Shown here: piece after piece, positions 56,804 to 64,000 of the stretch | Numbering within the stretch: position 1 is the stretch's first letter | Layout: each line of letters starts with the position of its first letter | Source of the DNA: Tolypeutes matacus | Taxonomy: Eukaryota; Chordata; Mammalia; Cingulata; Chlamyphoridae | Reading direction: 5' to 3' | Length of the DNA stretch: 64,000 bases | Assembly: GCA_026826555.1 (NCBI GenBank) | Contig: JAKSZT010054581.1 | Span: 650,902-714,901, forward strand | Made by a program: the position numbers and the translations under genes | The notes under the pieces: model-generated | What the model was told of the DNA's origin: nothing | The model's input: the letters and a program-made list of their open reading frames with translations, nothing else | Database searches by the model: none

Positions 56804-57253
56804 TTAGATCTTTGATTTTAGTTCTTTCTTATTTTTTAATATTGACTTCCGGGCTATACATTTCCTTCCCAGTGCTGCCTTCAATATATCCCATAAGTTT
56901 TGATAATTTGCAGTCTTGTTTTCATATGTCTCAATATATATACTAATTTCACTTACAATTTTTTCTTTGACCCACTGATTGTTTAATAGTGTGTTGTTCA
57001 GCCTCCAAACATTTGCAAAATTTCCCCTATTCCATCTATTTTTGACTTCCAGTTTCATTCCATTATGATCTGAGAAGATGCTTTGTAAAATTTCAGTCTT
57101 TTTATATTTATTGATACTTTTATTGTAACCTAATATGTGGTCTATCCTGGAGAATGCTCCCTGAGCTCTAATGAAGAATGTATAAGCTGCTGATTTTGGA
57201 TGCAATGTTCTGTATATGTCTGTTAGGTCCAGTGTGTTTATCATATTGCTCAA
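56804..57253 (-). pseudogene. L1 ORF2 endonuclease C-terminal remnant
   Basis: The longest surviving coding frame of an older L1 here. It contains the DIYRTLHP block, GAFSRIDHILGYN and the catalytic-loop SDHNGMKLEV, equivalent to 33366-33720 of the long L1. The N-terminal half of the endonuclease is missing. Confidence 0.8.
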
Positions 57254-57275
57254 GTTCTTTGTTTCCTTCTTGATC

Positions 57276-57537
57276 TATTTTGCTTCTCCAACTGATTATT
57301 GATTATTTCCCCTTATTTAAACTCTTATTTGGAAGGGAACAATTACCACCTTGTCTAAATCTTGTCAATATCCAGATATTACCTTTAATGTGTGTGTATT
57401 TTCACAATCAATTATCTTTAAAGGTGTTTTCAATTACATGTCTTCAAATCCATTTTATTTCTGCATTTAAGCTTGTTTCTATTTATGAGTATTTTATTTT
57501 TAATAAATTTTAGTTTCTTATTGTAAAAAAAAAAAAA
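57276..57537 (+). pseudogene. Candidate retrocopy of an unidentified mRNA 3' end
   Basis: Non-L1 sequence ending in an AATAAA (about 57501-57506), a further ~18 bases, then an A14 run (57524-57537). Signal spacing and tail suit a reverse-transcribed polyadenylated RNA. No coding part or target-site duplication was recognised, and the parent transcript is unknown. Confidence 0.4.
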
Positions 57538-60500
57538 AGTACGGGGGGCATGGGAGTGAGAAAAAAACAAAAACCACTTCCCTGACCTCAAAGAGATTGC
57601 CATTTAATAAGAACTGTGATTGTACTTTGAGGAGAATAGTGTTGGGAGAGGGGTACACGAGGGCTTTAGGAAGAAGGGATGGGTACATTTTTCAGACAGA
57701 GGCCTGGGTGGCTTCCCACAGGAGGGGATGCTTGAGCTGCATTTAATAATAAGAATATTAGTTATTTAACTGTTAAAGAATGAAAGATTATTCTAGGAGG
57801 AAGGAGAACATGAGGTGGTAAAAAGATGTATGTGGTGTTAGCACTACTGGAGCAAAACGTCCATACTAGCTTTTTGTACTTATATTGAAAAATACCAGGA
57901 TATAGAAATAGATACTGGCAGTTTGCTTGAAGTGTTAAGAAATTTCAGAAATCTGTGGATTTAAATATTTAGTGTATTTAAAATAGAAAAACAATTTTTG
58001 TACAAGTTTTTTTTTATTTGATTAAATAATGTTAACTACACTAAATGAAAGAATAATGATAAACTAGTCTCAAATGTTTTTCTCTGATTAATTTTTTAAT
58101 AATCTGACTTCTGATCAATAACTTAGAGGAGACCTTTTTGAATTATTTTATGGATCTATACCCTATTGATAGCAAGCTATAGTTTCTCTTTCAAAAAAAG
58201 CAGTTCTGATTTGTCTCCATATTCTTTGATATTTTCTAGTGTATAGTGGGATTCTGATGCAGTTACACATATATAAATAATTGCTGTTATGTCATATTCT
58301 ATTTGTTTAGAAAGTGTTTGAAATAAAATGAAACTTATTCATGCAAAATTAAGTAAGGGGGAAAACACACAGACACATTCACTCACACTCACATACACAC
58401 ATGCCCCAGAGCCCCCAACCTCAAACTCTCTCCCATGGCATGTGGAAGGCCCTGCCCACACTGAAGAGGGAAAAGCCATCTGTAGACTAAACAAGGAGAT
58501 ATAGTCCTACTTGTTCATAAAGAGCAAGGGCTGGCTTACTCCACCAATCAGAGAGTACAGCCCTCCACCTCTATGCAGCCATTATCACAGTCTCCAATTT
58601 TGAAGAGCAGCAAATGAGAGACAGAAGAAATAGGTAGATACATGATAAGAAATAGATAGTATGGTGACAAAGATTTAGAAATGTAAATGATGATTATAAT
58701 ATAATAGAAATTAGTTACAACATAATTCTAATTTTTATACTGCAATCCTCACTATTGGACATAATAATCTCTAAGACTGACAAAAATAATTGAATAAAAA
58801 GCTCCTGGAAATAAGACAAGACTGAAAAGAACAAACACATAAAATAGAATTCTATCCTAGAAACAAGACAATGAAGCTCTAATTCTGTTTTGTGCTGGTG
58901 AATCAAAAATATTACTAAAATGAATAAACCATTAGTCAAACTGATGATTATGGGGGAAAAATTTTACACATCAGGAGTCAAAACAGACACCTATGCAATC
59001 CCCACATGAATCATAACATATTAATAATAAGGAAGTATAGACAAATTGTTCCAAATATATGGTATGGACCATGGTTAGTGGTCATAGTCTGATTATATTA
59101 TCTCATGATCTGTAAAAAAGGTTCCACATATGTCACCAACCATGATATAGAAATTATTTTCAGTTAAAGAAATTGCAAGAGATTGCAAGAGTTATTGAAA
59201 AATAAAATCACAAAAACACCCACCCCAATGAACCAAAATCTTTGCAGAAAGAAAACTTCAGTCCCAGACTCAGGAAGAAAGAAAGGAAGGAAGAAAACAT
59301 AACCTCCATCACACAAACATTATCAGACAGGAGAAAAAATGAGCATGTTTCAGTTTCTTTCTAATGACAGATTTCTGGGATATTTTTCTCTCTCACAAAT
59401 ATCTCACAACAATGCAAGGTATTGGTGATGTATTAATGATTTACAAATAATAAGTGTACATCTGTGATGGTGAATGCGGAATTTTGCTGTCTTATGTAAA
59501 TTTAATTTTGATGAACTTATTTTTAGCAAATTGCTAGTAGAAAATATGTTGTGTTCAGTAATTGGGATGAACCTGATATTGTAGAGGAGAGAATTCTGTA
59601 GATGCAAATATGCAACACATTTCCCTATAGAATCCAATGTTTAGAAAGATTGGCTCACTTATTCTTAGAATTACATTCACACATTCACATTCTTCAAAAA
59701 TCTGAAGTCAATTAATATAAAGTTAGCAATGTGTGTGATTTCATTTCTCTCTTTTCACAAAATTTCATGTGGTTTCCTAACACATTTTGAAGCAAGGAGC
59801 CTCAGTTATGGTTGTACTTCATTCCACTTAAGCATAGTTTAAAATGATATTTTTTCATTTTATCATTTTCTCCCTGAAAACTTGTTTACACATACATACA
59901 CAAAAGCATATTTTACACCTAAGAGGACTAGGTGAATGCAAGTAGTCCTTCCATAGGCCCAGTTCTGCCTCACATTGAGCACTTGGGCCTGGGGATAATT
60001 ACTGAAACTCTCTGTGTTTCTTCATTTAATAAGGAAGGAAAAAGATGAGTCATTGACTTTAAACTTCCTAGTTAAAAAAAAAAAAAAAAAAAAAGACCCA
60101 TGCCTTTTAAACAATTGAAATCCACTCTGTAAACCTGATTAAAGCAGAGAATTTGTGATTGGTTGCAGGTCCAAATCCTGGACCTCCAGTCTCCACAGCA
60201 AATTCTATGCTGGCTGCCCTCTAGAGAATGTCCTTAGATATCAACTGGATTTTCCCCCTGTGCCATATTTTATCATTTTTCAAACCATGCTTTTCTATAA
60301 GTACAGTGGTTGCAAATAAAATAAAAATAAGCTTACTTCTCCTATTTTATCTAAAATTATCTTACCTTGATCTAATAGCAGAAGCATGCTTTGCAATGTT
60401 GCCAAAATGCTCTAGTCTTATTTTGTTTTTAAATGTTTTCCTCTGTATATATGTGTGTGTGTGAGTGTGTGACAGTAAAATTCCATGGATGAAATGCAGA

Positions 60501-60769
60501 GACCAGGCTCCACTGAGGTCATCAACACCTCTAATGACAAGGCTCCATTCAGGCCTAACCAAAGAATTATAGCTCTTAGAAATCCTTTTCATGTTACATC
60601 AGAGCTTTTGAAACATGGCAAAAAGTTGTACAGGAGACATTCTGCCTGGAAGAGGAACTGTAATCCTGGAAAAAGACAGGCCCCAAGGTTCAGAAATGGC
60701 ATTCACTTTGGTCCTCTGTGCTTGGACCTGTATTGGGTTAGGCTATGAGTTCCTGGGTAGGGAAATAGC
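57538..60769. other. Unassigned DNA
   Basis: No gene supported. It contains an A-run at 60074-60095, a (TG)n tract near 60452-60470 and CA-rich sequence near 58366-58400. The 87-codon frame at 60485-60748 has an ATG but no domain I recognise. Confidence 0.45.
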
Positions 60770-61720
60770 CTTATTTTATTAGGCATTAGGCTATTGGCCA
60801 TTAGGGAACTGCAAAATCAGATCACAGTGGGATGTCACTACACACCTATTAGAACAGATAAAAAAAAATGAATAGTGATAATACCAAATGCCTTAGAAGA
60901 TGCCCAGACAGGATCTTTCCTACATTGTTGATGGGAAGGTAAAATGGGACAGCCACTCTGGAATATGTTTTTTTAAAAACAAAACAAAAGCCCCTAAAAA
61001 AACCTATGCTCAAAATGCAACTATCATAAAATGCAACAATTGCCATTCTGGGTATTTATGCCAGAAATTGAAACTTACATCCACACAAAAAACATAAGTA
61101 TTCATATCAGCTTTATTTGAAATAACCCCTAAATGGAAACAACACAAATATCCTTTAATAGTTAAGATTTAAAACAAATTGTAGTCCTTCCCTACCATGA
61201 AATATGAGACAGTAAAAAAAGATACACACAACACTGTTGATGAATCTCAGGATGCTATGCAAAGTAAAAAAGCCAACATTAAAAGTCACATATTGGATGA
61301 TTCCATTTATATGACATTCTCAAAATGACAAAATTATAAAGATAGAAAACAAATCAGTGTTTGCCAGTGGTTAGGAATGATGAAGATGGGGTTGGGGATC
61401 TTAGGGAAGTGGGTATGTTGTAAGGATTGACTAGATCTGTACCTTGATGTCATAGAGGTTAGACAAACTGACACCAGTAAAGAAAAGGGAAAAGAAAAGG
61501 GAACTGTGCACACATTGTACTGATTTCAATTTCCTGGCTTTGATATTTTACTATACTCATGTAAGAAGCTATTCTTGGTGGAAACCGGGTAAAGGGTATA
61601 TAGGACATCTCTGTATATGGCCGGGGAGGGAGGTGGGAGGGAATTTTCTCAACAATTCTCCTAAATTGATGACCAATTGAAGGAAAGTGCACAATTCATG
61701 ATATTTACTATAATCTTAGG
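60770..61720 (+). mobile_element. Old L1M (ORF2 end plus 3'UTR)
   Basis: The ORF2 C-terminal remnant starts with a GCCATTAGGGAACTGCAAAATCA region. The 3'UTR follows, with CCAGTGGTTAGGAATGATG near 61365 and TTTCAATTTCCTGGCTTTGATAT near 61523, the layout of mammalian L1M 3'UTRs. It is unrelated to the long 3'UTR of the young L1s here. Heavily mutated. Confidence 0.7.
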
Positions 61721-62099
61721 GCTTACTGTTGATCACTTCAATCATTATTAAAACATTTTCATTATTTCAATAATAATAATAAACCAGACACAAAATCTCA
61801 CACAAAAAATGTTCCCCATATCAATCAATCCATTTTTGTGCTCTACAGAGTTGCTATTTCTGGCTATTCTTGCAGTAATATTTATTAGTTTTTTATGCCA
61901 TTTTATTAAGATATATTCCTGTATCATGTGGTCTAGCCAAACTAAAAAGGAATGTGCTTTTTAAAAAATAGTTAATAAGATCTTTAATGTAAAATTGTAA
62001 TTCAAAAGAGAAAAGAGCTTGAAAGAAACAATAAATTTTAAGAGAGTGTAAGGTACCTTCCAGTAGGCCTGGAGTGTCATGGCACCATCCTACTATGGC
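61721..62099. other. Short unassigned interval
   Basis: AT-rich. No gene or recognisable repeat beyond short TAA runs near 61771. Confidence 0.45.
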
Positions 62100-62885
62100 C
62101 ACATATCACCATCAGGAACCTCAGCTGGTGAGTGGCTCTCCTTGACCAAGGTCTAGGTAGCTGGTGGATCTGTCTGGCAGCCACAGAGCAGGAGGCTGTT
62201 GATGGGTTGGCACATGCTGGGGTGGGGCAGGTGTCAGGGAGGATGCCGATGAGTGCTGGCTCAGAAGATGTGACTTCTAAAGGACATCCCCATGGTCAGA
62301 TCAGACACAAATACACTACAGGCTCCTGATGTGTGAATTAGGAGGAGGGGACACTATAGCCCCTTTTGGACCTGTGGAGTTCTTGGCAGAACCATGGTCA
62401 ACACTGTTGACAGCACCCACTACTTCCCCTTCCCTAAAAATCACCCAAGAAACCAACTTTGGAGCTGAGCTATGGAACCCTGTGTGCAGTAGGGCCATGG
62501 GGACTTGGCATCAACCTCAGCCAAGAAAAATCTCCTGCAGGAACATCTTGGGGGTATCCACCCAGACCCACACCCCTTGTGGAACTAAGCGGGTGGCATT
62601 TCACAGGCAGTGCTGTGGCATCTTGGTGGCAGCTGTTGGCTTACTATGCTTCCTATGAAACTGGGTCATAGATTTGCAGGGGCATAGACCACTCCACAAT
62701 GTGCCAGAGTTTTCATGAAAATGGACCTGCCAGTCTTGGCTACTTATTAAAACATTCCATGTGAGAATGGAAAATGGAACCTCAGGAATCTGAATGCCAT
62801 TCTACACCTGTTGGAATGAACCTATGATATAAAATCTAGAATATGATAACTGCCTTGTGGGAGACACAGAAAGAAAATAAAGAGA
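62100..62885 (+). pseudogene. Possible processed pseudogene, parent not identified
   Basis: GC-richer than the surroundings, with open frames of 70-109 codons in two + frames (62329-62658, 62459-62671) that look like one decayed coding region. It ends with AATAAA at 62876-62881 just before the poly(T) of the - L1. I do not recognise the protein. A frame reading GWHFTGSAVASWWQLLAYY could be a useful query. It may instead be an old repeat. Confidence 0.35.
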
Positions 62886-62887
62886 GT

Positions 62888-64000
62888 CTTTTTTTTTATT
62901 ATTATAATTTTTTTATTATGGGTAGAAATAAAAATTCTCACAATACACACAAACATTTGCAAAATGATATATAAATATATATGCATATATGTGTATTTGC
63001 TTACAAAAATGTTGTTTATATATATATATATATTTTAAGAGGTGCTTAGGTTACCCAAAATATTACATGGAACCCACTGGGATTCCCATGTTGCCCACCT
63101 CCCACACCTCCCATCACATCCCACACAAACATCTCCCACAGTGTGGCCCACCAACCTCAATGAACTTACACATCCTGGAGCCTTGCCACCAACCATAGAC
63201 CACAGTTCACACTGTAGACCACACTCTCTCCCACTCAGTTCTGAGTGGTGTGTGCTGATTTAAAATGGCATACATCCGTTGCCACAACAGTACTCAGGAC
63301 AACCTCCAACTCCCAAAGAAGCCACTGTATTTCAACTGCTCGTCCCCTCCCTACCCCAAAAGTGTCAAGTGGCCACTGGCTCCACCTCATTGTTATAATT
63401 TCTTGCATTGCTAGAATCACCATATGTGAACAAGAGAATACCATCAAGTCCACTCTAGCCCATAGTTCTTCCCCCAATCCTGAGGGGACTGGGATAGTGA
63501 TGTCCACTCCAACTCCAAGTGAGAGAGGGCTTATATCCCATGGATATGGTGGGTGGGATGATCCTGCCTGCAGATGCAGGCCCTCTCCATTCCCTGGGAT
63601 GGCCATTGCCCATCGTTGTCTCCTCACCAGGTGACTTGGATGAGTCCATTGAGCTGTAGGGTAGGAGTTGCAGCTCCACCTAGATTTCATGCACACCTGG
63701 CACATAGGTAGGCGGGAGGCTCCAGTCTCTGGAAGTATACCTAAAAACTCCAGCATCGCATATAGGTTTGAATAGAAGGGACTGGTGAACCATGTGCAGG
63801 GAGGACTTATTTGAGTCTAATTCTGTCACTCTCAGGAGCACAGATTCCAAAATAGAACCCACTGATAAGGCATCAGTCCCTGGGGCTATCCCCCCTTATA
63901 TAGGACCAGGATGTCTCCGGAGCTCTCAGGAACCCATCTGAGTGGGGTGATAGGCACTTAGATGTTCTATGAGCTCCTACTGAGGTGTGCGTAAGAGTTA
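62888..64000 (-). mobile_element. Young L1 3' end, runs out of window
   Basis: On the - strand this is the distal ~1.1 kb of the long 3'UTR, equivalent to 38940-40040, with the TA-rich extension (63018-63033) and a T-rich tail complement at 62888-62922. The TATA-like box appears near 63893-63904. A 173-codon open frame covers 63235-63756. The rest of the element lies to the right of the window. Confidence 0.85.

Larger units (their letters stand above)
55650..57275 (-). mobile_element. L1 ORF2 fragment (endonuclease to RT)
   Basis: On the - strand this covers ORF2 from the endonuclease end (a 149-codon frame at 56804-57253 containing [15 protein letters not shown] and SDHNGMKLEVK) to the reverse transcriptase palm (55665-55904, INAEKAFNKIQH). 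Both ends are truncated and no UTR is attached. A T-rich expansion interrupts it at 56054-56136. Confidence 0.8.

Noticed and set aside
60485..60748. 87-codon + frame with ATG as a small gene
   Set aside because: No recognised domain, no conservation evidence available, and it precedes an old L1M by a few bases.

Overview
This window is mammalian nuclear DNA made almost entirely of nested transposable elements. I found no intact cellular protein-coding gene, no CRISPR array and no operon-like organisation. The best taxonomic clue is a set of three short tRNA-derived SINEs (8547-8737, 52411-52500, 53870-53960). They look like the DAS-SINE family described from the nine-banded armadillo, so the source is probably a xenarthran. 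That assignment is an inference from recognition and was not checked by a search.

The centrepiece is a nearly full-length L1 (LINE-1) on the + strand at 30027-40054, bounded by an 11-bp target-site duplication (30016-30026 and 40055-40065). It has a 1.77-kb 5'UTR that opens with a YY1-like site, an ORF1 broken by one frameshift, an ORF2 broken by one frameshift and five stops, and a very long 3'UTR of about 2.8 kb. A 400-base run of N inside ORF2 is flanked by an exact 160-base duplication. Removing 560 bases restores both the ORF2 frame and its usual length (about 1273 codons), so the gap is very probably an assembly artefact. The 3'UTR carries a 5' fragment of U4 snRNA with a 17-bp target-site duplication.

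Layout. 1-399: + strand L1 3' end. 400-4199: second + L1 (ORF2 end plus 3'UTR). 4200-7078: a GATATA microsatellite and unassigned DNA. 7079-9571: rearranged + L1 carrying a SINE and fused at its right end to an LTR tail (to 9657). 9658-11848: a candidate ERV LTR and unassigned GC-richer DNA. 11849-13800: + L1 3'UTR. 13811-18650: old - strand L1 broken up by an old LTR and by a complete MaLR-like provirus (14617-17357, two 605-bp LTRs). 18651-21804: unassigned DNA and old L1, with a 10-N gap. 21805-29320: - strand L1 interrupted by a + L1 fragment. 30027-40054: the long L1. 40407-41070: solo LTR. 43060-45214: - L1 with a + L1 3' end inserted in it. 45220-45960: processed pseudogene of CYB5D1. 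46020-48455: - L1 pieces. 48456-48905: LTR. 48910-50990: old - L1. 51040-52370: + L1. 52411-53960: SINEs and an LTR fragment. 55650-57275: - L1. 57280-57537: candidate retrocopied 3'UTR. 60770-61720: old + L1M. 62100-62885: unidentified possible retrocopy. 62888-64000: - L1 3' end running out of the window.

The elements do not form a pathway. They record successive retrotransposition by L1 enzymes, which also mobilised the SINEs, the U4 fragment and the CYB5D1 copy, together with older LTR-retrotransposon activity. The observations most worth following are the modular 2.8-kb L1 3'UTR with a recurrent TATA-like box, the U4 insertion with its empty-site paralogues, and the removable assembly gap.
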